A stretch of 64,000 nt of DNA from Bifidobacterium longum subsp. infantis ATCC 15697 = JCM 1222 = DSM 20088 (GCF_000269965.1 NC_017219.1:1-64000), one strand, 5' to 3'; counted from the stretch's first letter, positions 46,523-55,848 are shown. Numbers and translations: made by a program. The notes: generated by a model not told the origin, from the sequence alone.

Positions 46523-46582
46523 CTGCAAAATCTGCGGTAGTTTGTTTGTTCCTCTTATTATCGGGGAATGATGGGCAGGCGT

Positions 46583-46649
46583 GTCAAAACGTTTGACAAA
46601 TCGGAGTTACTGTTTTACGATTAGTGAAACGTTTCGACGAAACGATTCG
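46583..46649. promoter_or_regulatory. Three LacI-type operators upstream of the regulator gene
   Basis: Near-palindromes centred on CG: TCAAAACGTTTGA (46584-46596), TGAAACGTTTCG (46625-46636) and CGAAACGATTCG (46638-46649). They have the same core as the sites upstream of the ABC operon, indicating autoregulation by the LacI-family protein. Confidence 0.75.
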
Positions 46650-46782
46650 ATAAATTTGTCGAACAGGGTCCGTAGGAGAGATTCCGGGAGACTTGGCGGA
46701 TGGTTTCGTTGGATGATGAGTGAGGATTGCGGCACGCGCAATGTGTGGCGCAAGCGATTTGGAGAGCCGAAGGAGGCGGAAG

Positions 46783-47805
46783 ATGGCGGGCATCAAAGAT
46801 GTAGCCCAGGAGGCGGGAGTGTCGGTTAGCACCGTTTCGTACGTGCTTTCCGGCAAGCGTTCCATCTCCGCCAAAACCACCGATAAGGTGATGGCCGCCG
46901 TTGAACGACTTGGATATACTCCGGATGCCAGCGCCCGTAAAATGCGTGGTATGCGCAATCATATTTTTGCGCTCAGCGCGCCGATTCGCGGTGATATCAA
47001 TCAGGCCAAATACAACGCTTACTTTCTGCAGACCGCATGGCAGGCAAAGAACCGTGGCTACGATGTGCTGTTGCTTACCGGCGAGGACGCGGTGGCCGAC
47101 ATTCGGCGCGTGACGCAAAGCAACTTGGTTGATGGCGTGGTGCTGCTCGACATTGAGGAACATGACGAGCGTACCGCCCAGGCTGGCTCATATTCCAAAC
47201 CCTGTGTGGCCATCGGTTACCCTGCAGAGCATGAAGGCTGTGCCTGTGTCGATATCGATTTTGCCACGGCTGGTCGTATGGCTGTGGATTGCCTGTATTC
47301 CAAGGGGCATCGGAGTGCTATGTTTTTGCGTGACAATGAGACCGATTGCGATCGCGGTTCGGGCTATGTGCTGCTGTTCCGCAAGGCTTTGCTGGAACGT
47401 GCCGAAGAGTTGGGCATGACGATTCATGAATCCTTCAAGCATCGTGACGATCGCTTTGATGCCGTGGAATTCGTGCGTGAGCTTTGTTCTTTGGATGAGC
47501 GCCCCACGGCGATTGTCAACCAGGCGAACGCCAATGTGCTGAAGTTGGTATTGCAGCAATTACAGGCTTCGGGATTGCGGGTGCCAGATGATATTTCGGT
47601 ATTGTCGTGCGGCACGTATTTCGAGGGAGAGCTGATGCCGCAGCCGATTACCGAGATGCCGGTCATGCCGCAGGAATTATGTTCTAAGGCTGTGGATCTG
47701 CTGGTCGACGCCATCGATGAGCGTCGCGACATCAAGGGATTGGTGGAACTGTCCGCTCCGGTCATGCATAGTCGAGGTTCCGTTACCAAAGTTGGTGACG
47801 TGTGA
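46783..47805 (+). CDS. LacI-family transcriptional regulator
   Basis: 340 residues. The HTH and hinge are canonical (MAGIKDVAQEAGVSVSTVSY, then VLSGKRSISAKTTDKVMAAV), and a periplasmic-binding-protein-like effector domain follows. The start at 46783 has AAGGAGGCGGAAG. Operators of the GAAACG-TTTCG type lie both upstream of its own gene and upstream of the following ABC operon. It is therefore the local repressor, with the effector probably a sugar released or imported by that operon. Confidence 0.93.
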   Translation: MAGIKDVAQEAGVSVSTVSYVLSGKRSISAKTTDKVMAAVERLGYTPDASARKMRGMRNHIFALSAPIRGDINQAKYNAYFLQTAWQAKNRGYDVLLLTGEDAVADIRRVTQSNLVDGVVLLDIEEHDERTAQAGSYSKPCVAIGYPAEHEGCACVDIDFATAGRMAVDCLYSKGHRSAMFLRDNETDCDRGSGYVLLFRKALLERAEELGMTIHESFKHRDDRFDAVEFVRELCSLDERPTAIVNQANANVLKLVLQQLQASGLRVPDDISVLSCGTYFEGELMPQPITEMPVMPQELCSKAVDLLVDAIDERRDIKGLVELSAPVMHSRGSVTKVGDV

Positions 47806-47860
47806 AAAGAAAACTGTAGGAGTATGTCCGTGAAAGGCGGACGGATTTCCGTATCCATAA

Positions 47861-47962
47861 TCGAAACGATTCGAAAGTAAGTGAAGGCGTTGTAGCCGAA
47901 GCGAAGATGGTGATTGCCGAATTGAAAAGCGCTAATCCGCGGCCATCGTCGAAACGTTTCGA
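47861..47962. promoter_or_regulatory. Two LacI-type operators before the sugar ABC operon
   Basis: TCGAAACGATTCGA (47861-47874) and the perfect palindrome TCGAAACGTTTCGA (47949-47962), 88 bp apart (a little over eight helical turns). This would favour looping repression of the solute-binding-protein promoter. Confidence 0.8.
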
Positions 47963-48053
47963 AAAAAGGAGGCGACACATATCAATCTTCATAACTGAAA
48001 AACAACTTGAGACATAACTCAACAACACAACCACCAATAACAAAGGAGAAACC

Positions 48054-49361
48054 ATGAAGATCACACGAGGCATCGCACTTGCGGCCGCGGTGGCAATGTC
48101 GCTGACCACGCTCGCTGCATGCGGCAGCGACACCGCGCAAGATGAGGAAACGCCAGACAGCCTGTCGTTCTGGTATTACGAGGAAGACGACGCTGGCCAG
48201 ACCCAGGCATGGCGTCGCGCCGCGGAAGCCTTCGAAAAGGAAACGGGTGTCAAAATCAATTTCGAACGCAAGTCGTTCACGCAGATCGCGCAGAACGGCA
48301 GCCAATTCCTCAATTCCGATGAGGCGCCGGATCTTATGGAATCCAATCGCGGCAACGGTTCGGCCGGCGTGCTCTCCACCATGGGGCTGCTCACCGATTT
48401 GGGTGATTACGTCGATCAATACGGTTGGGACAAGAAGGTGACCGGCGCCAATGCGGCCGTGGCCAAGTATGATGAAAACGGCATCATGGATGGTGACACC
48501 TGGTACGGCATGACCAGTTACGCGGAATTCCAGCGCGTCTACTACAACAAGGATCTGTTCGCCAAGTACGGGCTGGAGATTCCGACCACCTATGACGAGT
48601 TCGTGGACGTCTGCCAGAAATTCGTGGATGCCGGAGTGACGCCGATCGCCGCCGACGCGCAGGAATACGGCGTGATGTGGCTGTGGTGGCAGCTGGTTTC
48701 CAAGGAGGCCGACGCCAAATTCATCGACAACTGGCAGCTCTACAAGGGCGATGTCGACTGGAATTCCAACATTCTCACCAATTCCGTGAGCACCATCAAC
48801 GACTGGCTCGACAAGGGCTTCATCTCCCGCAACGCCACCGGTATGAAGGCCGAAGACACCACGCAGGCATTCATCAAGGGGGAGTATCCGATCTATCAGA
48901 CCGGCACCTGGAATCAGGGACGTTTCGTCAAGCAGATCACCACTTTCGATTGGGACGCCGCGGTGATGCCGGAATCGAATTTCGCGATTGGCTGCGCAGG
49001 CAATCTGCTGGTGATTCCGGAACGCTCGCACCACAAGGATCTCGCTGCGAAGTTCATTGACTACGTGCTTTCCGACGATGTGCAGAACTACCTCGGCAAC
49101 GCCGGCGGAATTCCGGTGGCGGGCGACGCCAGCAAGATCAACGACGAGAAGAGCAAGGCCATGATCGAGGAATACGCCTCCTACGCCAATGATGGCAAGC
49201 TCAGCTACTACCCGGATTACGCCGCTTCCAACCTTACCGATGCTGTTCCGGCGGAATTCCAGGAACTGGTGAACGGCACCAAGAAGCCGGCCGACGTGCT
49301 CAAGGGTATCCACGAGAAGTACGACGTCGGTGTGGAAGACATGGGCGTCAAGACCAACTGA
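48054..49361 (+). CDS. Sugar ABC transporter solute-binding lipoprotein
   Basis: 435 residues of the family-1 (MalE-like) solute-binding class. The signal peptide ends with lipobox LAAC (Cys23). The mature protein shows the extracellular sugar-binding fold (LSFWYYEEDDAGQTQAWRRA, KGEYPIYQTGTWNQGRF). The start has AAAGGAGAAACC. It is the first gene of a four-gene unit with two permeases and a GH172 glycosidase, under LacI-type operators. No ATPase is encoded here, so a shared MsiK-like ATPase elsewhere is expected. Confidence 0.93.
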   Translation: MKITRGIALAAAVAMSLTTLAACGSDTAQDEETPDSLSFWYYEEDDAGQTQAWRRAAEAFEKETGVKINFERKSFTQIAQNGSQFLNSDEAPDLMESNRGNGSAGVLSTMGLLTDLGDYVDQYGWDKKVTGANAAVAKYDENGIMDGDTWYGMTSYAEFQRVYYNKDLFAKYGLEIPTTYDEFVDVCQKFVDAGVTPIAADAQEYGVMWLWWQLVSKEADAKFIDNWQLYKGDVDWNSNILTNSVSTINDWLDKGFISRNATGMKAEDTTQAFIKGEYPIYQTGTWNQGRFVKQITTFDWDAAVMPESNFAIGCAGNLLVIPERSHHKDLAAKFIDYVLSDDVQNYLGNAGGIPVAGDASKINDEKSKAMIEEYASYANDGKLSYYPDYAASNLTDAVPAEFQELVNGTKKPADVLKGIHEKYDVGVEDMGVKTN

Positions 49362-49524
49362 TCGTATATCTGATCTCATATCCGACATCGCACGGGATTA
49401 TTCCGGTTTTGCTCAGTATCAATCATGAATAATCCCGTGCGGTATCGCAAATTACAACTTGCGAACCAATATCGCAATCGTCAATATTCACAGGCAACGC
49501 AGCGCAACCAAAGGAAAAGCCAAA

Positions 49525-50463
49525 ATGTCAAAGAAGACCAAAAACGGGGGAGTCTCAATGTCAAGGCTTCCCGGAAACCGTTCCGCAAAATTCGTACCAT
49601 ATCTTGTTCCCGGACTGGTAGGTCTGCTCGTTATCGTCGTTATTCCATTCGCATGGAACATTTATTTGAGTTTCACTCGCTGGCGCGGAGTTGGTCCTGC
49701 TAAATTCGTCGGATTGCAGAATTGGAAACGTCTGTTCGCTGATTCCACGTTCTGGATTTCATTCGCTAATTCATTCTGGATTATTGTGGCTATCGTAGTT
49801 ATTCCTACGATTCTCGGACTTTTTATTTCGTCACTGTTGACTGACGTTATTCAGAAGAAATTCGGTGGAAAGACGGCTTCTTTTCTGCGGGCCATGTTCT
49901 ACCTGCCGCAGCTGCTGCCAGTTGCGGTCGCGGCCATCATCATGGGCTGGATTTTCCGCCCGGAAGATGGTGCGGTGAACGCGCTGCTCGTTAAGCTCGG
50001 CCTGGGATCACTGCAGCATAATTGGCTCGGTAGTCCTGATAGCGCGCTTCCGGTACTGATGTTCATCCTGGTGTGGATTCAGCTGGGCTATCCGATAGTG
50101 ATTTTCATGTCCGGTCTGCAGCGCGTGGATCCTGAACTTTACGAGGCGGCTGGTCTTGACGGAGCCAACTGGTGGCAGAAATTCCGTGTGGTCACGCTGC
50201 CATCCATTATTCCCGAACTGCTGGTGGTCATCCTTACTGCCACCATCGGTGCGCTGAAAACCTTCGCACCGGTCTATCTGCTCACCAAAGGCGGGCCGGG
50301 AACGGCAACTACCGTGCCATCGTACTATTCCTACAATCAATTCTTCCAAGTGCAACAAGTCGGCTACGGCGCGGCCATCTCCACAGCGCTCACCGTGGTC
50401 ATCATCGTGTTCTCCATCGTGTTCACCATGGTGCAGAAGCACGTCGAAAAGGAACTGGTCTGA
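49525..50463 (+). CDS. Sugar ABC permease (MalF-like)
   Basis: 312 residues, six helices, preceded by a basic N-terminus (MSKKTKNGG). The EAA loop reads YEAAGLDGANWWQKFRVVTLP. The start codon at 49525 has AAAGGAAA upstream; an in-frame extension to 49459 lacks one. It forms the channel together with the next permease. Confidence 0.93.
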   Translation: MSKKTKNGGVSMSRLPGNRSAKFVPYLVPGLVGLLVIVVIPFAWNIYLSFTRWRGVGPAKFVGLQNWKRLFADSTFWISFANSFWIIVAIVVIPTILGLFISSLLTDVIQKKFGGKTASFLRAMFYLPQLLPVAVAAIIMGWIFRPEDGAVNALLVKLGLGSLQHNWLGSPDSALPVLMFILVWIQLGYPIVIFMSGLQRVDPELYEAAGLDGANWWQKFRVVTLPSIIPELLVVILTATIGALKTFAPVYLLTKGGPGTATTVPSYYSYNQFFQVQQVGYGAAISTALTVVIIVFSIVFTMVQKHVEKELV

Positions 50464-50532
50464 ACGGTCCAAACCGTAACAGACCCGCCAAATGTAAGAC
50501 TCGCAAGACTTCGAAAGCCGAGGAAAACAACC

Positions 50533-51411
50533 ATGACGCAAACCATGACCGCATCGGCAGCGCGGAAAGCATCCAAGAAAACCCAACATGTGCGCTCGAC
50601 CGGCGATTGGATCACCCTCATTGTGCTCATCGCAGCCGCACTGCTCGTGCTTTTCCCGCTGCTCGTACTCACCATCAACGCATTCAAAACGCCTGTCGAT
50701 TACAATGCCACCGGTCCGCTTTCTCTGCCGAAACACTTCACCATGGATGGCATTATCTCCTTCTGGACCACCACCAAATTCCCGCTGAAATTCTGGAACA
50801 GCCTGGTTATTTCACTGGTAGTGGCAGTGGCCGCCGTCGTGCTTTCCGTGCTGAACTCTTTCGCGCTCGGCATCGGCAGGGTCAAAGGCAACACATGGAT
50901 TGTGCTCGCCATCATGCTCGCCAATATGATGCCGCAGGAAGCGCTGCTCTACCCGCTGTACACCATGTTCAAGCAGGTCGGACTGTACAACACCAAACTG
51001 GCGATCATCATCATCTTCACCATCATCCAAAGCGCATACGGCACATATCTGCTGTCGTCCGTATACGGTACGTTTCCGCAGGCCATTCTCGAAGCGGCGG
51101 CCATCGACGGCGCCTCGCGCTGGCAGATTCTGCGCAAGGTGGTGCTGCCGATTTCCTGGTCGACCATCAGTGTGCTGTTCGTGTTCTTTTTCGTGTGGAC
51201 ATGGAACGAATACATGATTCCGATGGCGTTCCTGATGAGCGATGACGTGCAGACCATTCCGCTGGCGCTCGCCACCTTGCAGGGGCAGCGCACGATGGAT
51301 GCGACCACGCTTGCTTCGGCTTCGCTGCTCAGCATTGTGCCGACCATTATCTTCTTCATTATTTTCCAGCGCAAGTTGTCGCAAGGCATCACCGCCGGTG
51401 CCGTAAAGTAG
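50533..51411 (+). CDS. Sugar ABC permease (MalG-like)
   Basis: 292 residues, six helices, with EAA loop LEAAAIDGASRWQILRKVVLP and a conserved C-terminal end (IIFFIIFQRKLSQGITAGAVK) typical of MalG-type permeases. Start ATG after GAGGAAAACAACC. It is 16 bp upstream of the GH172 gene, so transport and hydrolysis are co-expressed. Confidence 0.93.
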   Translation: MTQTMTASAARKASKKTQHVRSTGDWITLIVLIAAALLVLFPLLVLTINAFKTPVDYNATGPLSLPKHFTMDGIISFWTTTKFPLKFWNSLVISLVVAVAAVVLSVLNSFALGIGRVKGNTWIVLAIMLANMMPQEALLYPLYTMFKQVGLYNTKLAIIIIFTIIQSAYGTYLLSSVYGTFPQAILEAAAIDGASRWQILRKVVLPISWSTISVLFVFFFVWTWNEYMIPMAFLMSDDVQTIPLALATLQGQRTMDATTLASASLLSIVPTIIFFIIFQRKLSQGITAGAVK

Positions 51412-51427
51412 CAGAAAAGGGGCGCCG

Positions 51428-52609
51428 ATGACTCAACATAACGATTGGAGCGCTATGCAGCAAAGTTCGTATCATGATATGCAGGTCGATTCGTCGGGTG
51501 CGTTCGCCGCGCGCAGTCCGATGGACTCGCTTGCGGTTGCGGTACCAGGGCGCACGCGTTGTGTGAACGCCGAGAATCCCACGGGCGGCAAGGGCACTGC
51601 GGCCAGTGCGGCCAGTGCACTTGGCCCGTCGCGCAAAGGCAGCCCCTGCATCCAAACCGTGAAAGCGGGGGAGAACGTCACTTTGATGGATGTGGACGGT
51701 CCGGGCGTGATCCGCCATATTTGGATGACCGTCACTGACCGCACGTCGCCTACCGGTCCGAACGTGCTTCGTGACCTGATCTTGGAATTCTATTGGGATG
51801 GCGAGAAAACCCCGTCCGCGCAATGCCCGATCGGCGACTTCTTCTGCTGCGGCCACGCGCAGGCCTGCCGAGTCAATTCGGTGCCGGTGGTGGTCGTACC
51901 CAATCGCGGCTTCAACTGCTATTTCTCCATGCCGTTCGAACATGCGCGCATTGTGCTCCGCAACGATCATAATGAAGACGTTCCCGCGTTCTTCTACCAG
52001 ATCGACTACACCGAATATGACTCGCTTCCGGCCGGCACCATGCGCTTTCATGCGCAGTGGCGTCGCGAGCGCGTCACCGAACCGGCCCGCGATTATGTGG
52101 TGCTTGACGGCGTGCACGGTCGTGGCGCGTATATCGGCACGTATCTGGCGCTCACCGCGTTAGAAAGCCGATGGTGGGGCGAGGGCGAAGTCAAGATGTA
52201 CATCGATGGAGACGATCAGTACCCTACATGGTGTAGCACCGGTGCCGAGGATTATTTCGGTGGCGCGTGGAGTTTCGCTGATTTTGACGAGCGTGGGCGC
52301 ATGCATGAGCAGACATTCTGTGCGCCGTACGTCGGATTCCCGTTCTACTCGCAGCGTCTCGCCTCGCATCGCGAGAGCGCGTATTGGGATGTGAATACCC
52401 CTGTGACCCGCGGACTATATCGCTGGCACATTCCCGATCCGATTTATTTCGAGCATGATTTGCGCGTGGAATGGCAGCAGATCGGCACTGAAGAGGGTGG
52501 CAATTTCGAACGTCAGGACGACGTCGCTTCCGTCGCGTACTGGTATCAGCTCGAGCCGCACACGCCGTTCGATCCGATTGGAGATCGTCATTTCCGCCAG
52601 CCCCGCTGA
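51428..52609 (+). CDS. DUF2961 / GH172-family glycoside hydrolase
   Basis: 393 residues of the DUF2961 family, now classed as GH172. Members act on alpha-D-fructofuranosides (including difructose anhydride I, as shown for a Bifidobacterium dentium enzyme) or alpha-D-arabinofuranosides. Characteristic segments include GPGVIRHIWMTV, PIGDFFCCGHA, and CSTGAEDYFGGAW. There is no signal peptide, so hydrolysis is intracellular after import. The position at the end of the ABC operon supports an imported small oligosaccharide. The exact sugar cannot be read from sequence. Confidence 0.88.
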   Translation: MTQHNDWSAMQQSSYHDMQVDSSGAFAARSPMDSLAVAVPGRTRCVNAENPTGGKGTAASAASALGPSRKGSPCIQTVKAGENVTLMDVDGPGVIRHIWMTVTDRTSPTGPNVLRDLILEFYWDGEKTPSAQCPIGDFFCCGHAQACRVNSVPVVVVPNRGFNCYFSMPFEHARIVLRNDHNEDVPAFFYQIDYTEYDSLPAGTMRFHAQWRRERVTEPARDYVVLDGVHGRGAYIGTYLALTALESRWWGEGEVKMYIDGDDQYPTWCSTGAEDYFGGAWSFADFDERGRMHEQTFCAPYVGFPFYSQRLASHRESAYWDVNTPVTRGLYRWHIPDPIYFEHDLRVEWQQIGTEEGGNFERQDDVASVAYWYQLEPHTPFDPIGDRHFRQPR

Positions 52610-52664
52610 TTTTCACCCCCGAACCTGTGATTTCCGGTCTATCCGGTCGGTCCGGGGGTGTTGT

Positions 52665-52761
52665 GCTGTCTGCACGACTTGCGTTCTGTGTCTGCACGAC
52701 TTGCGTTCTGTGTCTGCACAACCCGGGTTTTAACCCGATTTTGTGGGTTGTGCAGACGCAG
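52665..52761. repeat. 21-22-bp tandem repeats ending in a strong hairpin
   Basis: CTGTGTCTGCACGACTTGCG-type units start near 52665, 52686 and 52708. The last runs into a 13-bp perfect stem, GTCTGCACAACCC with GGGTTGTGCAGAC (about 52712-52760). Further TGCAGACGG copies follow in reverse orientation. It sits between convergent genes and probably separates their transcripts. The rest of 52762-52834 shows nothing. Confidence 0.6.
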
Positions 52762-52834
52762 GGTGCGGGTTGGTGCAGACGGGAAATGCGACTTGTACAG
52801 ACGGGGTCAGATATCACGGCGTCTGCGGCGCTGA

Positions 52835-53677
52835 TTATCGTGCGAACGTTCTGCGCATCCACGCGACAGCCAGTTGCGTCCAGATCTGCATGCTCGGTTC
52901 GATGCCGTCGATGCCCTGCCATGCGGTTTCCGCAATGCCCAACGACAGTCCGTGACCGCCCTGCGGGAACAGGTGCGCCTCCACACTGACGCCAGCCTTC
53001 TTGCAGGCGTCGATCAGCATCAGTGTGTTCTCATATGGCACGACTTCGTCGGGAACGGTGTGCCATACGAACACCGGCGGTGTTTTAGTGTCGATATGGT
53101 GTTCGATCGATACGGATTCGAGCGTTTCCGTATCGTTTCGGCGCTCGCCAAGCAGCGAGTCGAAGCTACCGCGATGCGCGAGCGGGCCGGACGTGATCAC
53201 CGGATAGGCGAGCATTAAACCATTCGGGCGCACCGCATCCGGATCGTAACCATGGGCGGCGAGCACGTCGTCGCTGGCGGACGTGGCGAGATTCGCAGCC
53301 AGATGACCACCTGCGGAAAAACCGATCACGGCAATCGCTTCCGGATCAACATGCCATTCGGCTGCATGCTCGCGAATCATCTTCATCGCATCAGCGGCTT
53401 CCAAAAGCGCAATTGGAAAAACGGAAGGCTTCACCGAATATCGCAGCACAAAAGCGTTAAAACCTGCCGCCAGAAACTGCATTGCAATCGGCTCGGCCTC
53501 GCGATCCGACGTCATTTCGTAACCGCCGCCCGGAATCACGAGAACGGACGGACGCACACGATCGGGAACGATTTCTTCACTGTTATCAAGGCAATATCCG
53601 ACGAATTTCGCTGCGCTGCCGTCGATGCCGGAAATTTCTATTCGAAATATTTCATATATCCACCATAGGTGGAACAC
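52835..53677 (-). CDS. Alpha/beta-hydrolase, acetyl-xylan-esterase-like
   Basis: About 280 residues of the BD-FAE/Aes-like carboxylesterase group. It has an oxyanion-loop IPGGGYEMTSDREAEPIA, nucleophile elbow GFSAGGHLAA, an Asp in HTVPDEVVPYENT and a His in PQGGHGLSLG. It probably deacetylates or de-esterifies glycans. The N-terminus is uncertain: a GTG at 53677 lacks a good ribosome site, and the deleted IS lies just upstream, so the native promoter may be lost. It converges with the GH172 gene. Confidence 0.85.
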   Translation of the reverse strand: MFHLWWIYEIFRIEISGIDGSAAKFVGYCLDNSEEIVPDRVRPSVLVIPGGGYEMTSDREAEPIAMQFLAAGFNAFVLRYSVKPSVFPIALLEAADAMKMIREHAAEWHVDPEAIAVIGFSAGGHLAANLATSASDDVLAAHGYDPDAVRPNGLMLAYPVITSGPLAHRGSFDSLLGERRNDTETLESVSIEHHIDTKTPPVFVWHTVPDEVVPYENTLMLIDACKKAGVSVEAHLFPQGGHGLSLGIAETAWQGIDGIEPSMQIWTQLAVAWMRRTFAR

Positions 53678-53722
53678 GGCGCACGTTATGCAGGAATTAT
53701 TTGGTCCCGCTATTTTTCGTAC

Positions 53723-54193
53723 GGGGCTGCGGACGTTTTCTTGGAGATAATCACGCGGCCATTCCTTGGCTTTGACGGTATTGTACCGGGCTCATCCAAC
53801 CAAGCGACTGTTTGATGCGCTCGTGGTTGTACCAGCGTATGTACTCATCGACCAAGGCGAGCACCTCGTTGCGGGTGTGTTCCTCCCACTTCTCGGGGTG
53901 GACCGCCTCGGTCTTCATCCTGCCGAAGAATCCCTCCGCGGCCGCGTTGTCCGGCGAACAGCCCTTCGCCTGGTCTCCAGTGGGATGATGGGTTTGGCCA
54001 TATGGCCGGCATACCGGGAATCCATCGCCGGCCAACGCTCCAGACACTGCCTGGTCGGATAACCCAGATGCTCCACCACCTGGGCCGTCGTCATCGGCGT
54101 GGTGAAATACAACTCCACCGCACGCTCTCGTTCCTCAAGACCGGACATACGAAAATCTTTCCGTTCGGTCTCCAAGAAAACGTCCGCAGCCCC
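53723..54193 (-). mobile_element. Internally deleted IS3-family element
   Basis: A 471-bp unit with perfect 25-bp terminal inverted repeats (53723-53747 and 54169-54193; core GGGGCTGCGGACGTTTTC). Inside, the start of an OrfA (MSGLEERERAVELYFTTPMT) and the end of an OrfB (AKGCSPDNAAAEGFFGRMK to PVQYRQSQGMAA) are joined near 53970-54000. About 1 kb, including most of the DDE core, has been deleted. The intact ends could still be mobilised by a related IS3 transposase. Confidence 0.85.
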
Positions 54194-54298
54194 TTGTCCC
54201 ACTGTTCCCCATTTATGGAAGCGTAATTTACTAAATCATGATTCCATAAACCGAACGATGGCTGTATTCATCTTCGAGAGCGGTTGAAACCACGTCGA

Positions 54299-54404
54299 CA
54301 CGCCGAAGGGGTGCTCGCAGAACCGCTGTTGCCGAAAAGCAACTATTGGAATTCCGCCATTGTGCGAAACCTATCCGCCGTTCTGTGAGCACCCCTTCGG
54401 CGTG
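54299..54404. repeat. Long inverted repeat downstream of an ATPase gene
   Basis: CACGCCGAAGGGGTGCTC (54299-54316) pairs perfectly with 54387-54404, and the stem extends imperfectly inward (GCAGAAC / GTTCTGT). The loop is about 55 bases. It follows the minus-strand ATPase gene ending at 54425 and may be its terminator. Confidence 0.6.
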
Positions 54405-54424
54405 ACGTCGTATCCGGCGCGTTC

Positions 54425-55648
54425 CTACGAGCAGAGCCAATCCATGACGTTGGTGATATGGATGCCTTCGTCGGTCATGCCCTCGCTATGCCAGTCGAGG
54501 GTGAGCACCGTGCGGGGGAATGCGTCGCCCAATCGCCGCAGCGGGGCTAATTCCCGCTCCCGGGTCTGCTCCTCGGTCATGTTCAACGTGACCTGAATGT
54601 ACTGCTTGTTGTTTCCGCGCTTCGCGATGAAATCGATCTCGCCGTCGGGCAGCGATCCGATGGTGACATCGTAACCGCGTCGCTGCAGTTCCATGAAGAC
54701 GATGCCTTCGAGCTGGGCTCCGCGATCCGAGCCGTTGAAACCCGTGGCGAGATTGCGAAAACCGTTGTCGACGGGGTAGAACTTGCGTTGCGGGCGCAGC
54801 AGTTCCTTGCCTCGCATGCGTTCCTGTTGCGCGCTGTAGACGATGAACGAGCGTTCGAGCGCGCTGATCTGGTTGTCGACGGTGGCGTAGGAGGCGTTCG
54901 CGCCGGCGCTTGTGAGCGTGTTGGCGACCTTGTTGACGGAGAACAGGTTCCCCGACGTTGAGAACAGATATCGGCTGAGTTTTTCCAATGTGGCGATGTC
55001 GCGGATGCCGTACCTTCCCGCCACGTCCTTCATCACAATGGATTCGTAGATTGAGGTGAGTATTTCGGTCGCCTTGTCCTGATCCGGCTGGCCGGTGACG
55101 AACAGGCCGGGCATGCCGCCGAACATCATGTATTCGGAGAACAGCTGGTCCGTGGAATCCGTGGTTCCCTGAGCCCGATGATGGCGTTGGTATTCGTCGA
55201 AGGAGAGCGGATATATGGGGATGGTGATGTAGCGACCCGTCAGATGGGTCGCCAGTTCGCCGGATAGCAGTCGTGCGTTCGATCCGGTGGCATACACGTC
55301 GGTGTCGTCACGGGAATGCAGCCGGCGAACCACTTCCTCCCATCCGGGAACGTCCTGTATTTCATCAAGGAAAACGTAGAAGGGGCCGGGTTGGGCTTCT
55401 TGCGTGGCTTGCATCAGGTCGGCGTGCAGGTCGGTCGCCGAATATCCGATGGGCGTGTCGAAGGAATCGAAGCGACGGGTGAAGATATTGCTCGCGGGAA
55501 CGCCGTCGTCGAGCAGTGATTGCGCATAATGTTCCAGCAGCGTGCTTTTCCCGCACCGTCGGACGCCGGTAAGCACCTTGATCTCCGGGGTGTTCCGGTG
55601 GCTGCGCAGCGTGTCGGTGAGCTTGTCTCGTGCGATATATCCCGTCAT
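54425..55648 (-). CDS. Orphan AAA ATPase with DUF4143 domain
   Basis: 407 residues. Walker A TGVRRCGKSTLL lies near 27-38, Walker B FYVFLDEIQDVPG near 93, and a sensor-like VYATGSNARLL near 120. The DUF4143 part ends with GEIDFIAKRGNNKQYIQVT, a nuclease-like core lacking the usual E-x-K. The start ATG at 55648 is set by GGAGG with 7-base spacing. It is distinct from the genes at 26445 and 29099, so it was acquired separately. Three repeats spaced exactly 40 bp lie just upstream. Confidence 0.88.
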   Translation of the reverse strand: MTGYIARDKLTDTLRSHRNTPEIKVLTGVRRCGKSTLLEHYAQSLLDDGVPASNIFTRRFDSFDTPIGYSATDLHADLMQATQEAQPGPFYVFLDEIQDVPGWEEVVRRLHSRDDTDVYATGSNARLLSGELATHLTGRYITIPIYPLSFDEYQRHHRAQGTTDSTDQLFSEYMMFGGMPGLFVTGQPDQDKATEILTSIYESIVMKDVAGRYGIRDIATLEKLSRYLFSTSGNLFSVNKVANTLTSAGANASYATVDNQISALERSFIVYSAQQERMRGKELLRPQRKFYPVDNGFRNLATGFNGSDRGAQLEGIVFMELQRRGYDVTIGSLPDGEIDFIAKRGNNKQYIQVTLNMTEEQTRERELAPLRRLGDAFPRTVLTLDWHSEGMTDEGIHITNVMDWLCS

Positions 55649-55667
55649 CTCCACGCCTCCGATTTCT

Positions 55668-55761
55668 AGTGTATTGCAAAACAGTCGTTAGATCGACGTT
55701 GATTTTCAGTATACTTGAAATTGTGCGTTCTGGGGTAATGATTCTATAGTGTACTCGAAAT
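55668..55761. repeat. Three direct repeats at exact 40-bp spacing
   Basis: AGTGTATTGCAAAA (55668), AGTATACTTGAAAT (55708) and AGTGTACTCGAAAT (55748). Spacing is 40 bp each time. The first starts 20 bp before the ATPase start codon (55648), so the set covers the promoter. Confidence 0.68.
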
Positions 55762-55848
55762 CGCGTGGTGGGTGTCGTCTGCCGCTGTCGGCCGGCGGAT
55801 GCTGTGATATCAGGGTTCCGTTACTGTTTGAGCGGCGCTGCCACTGCC

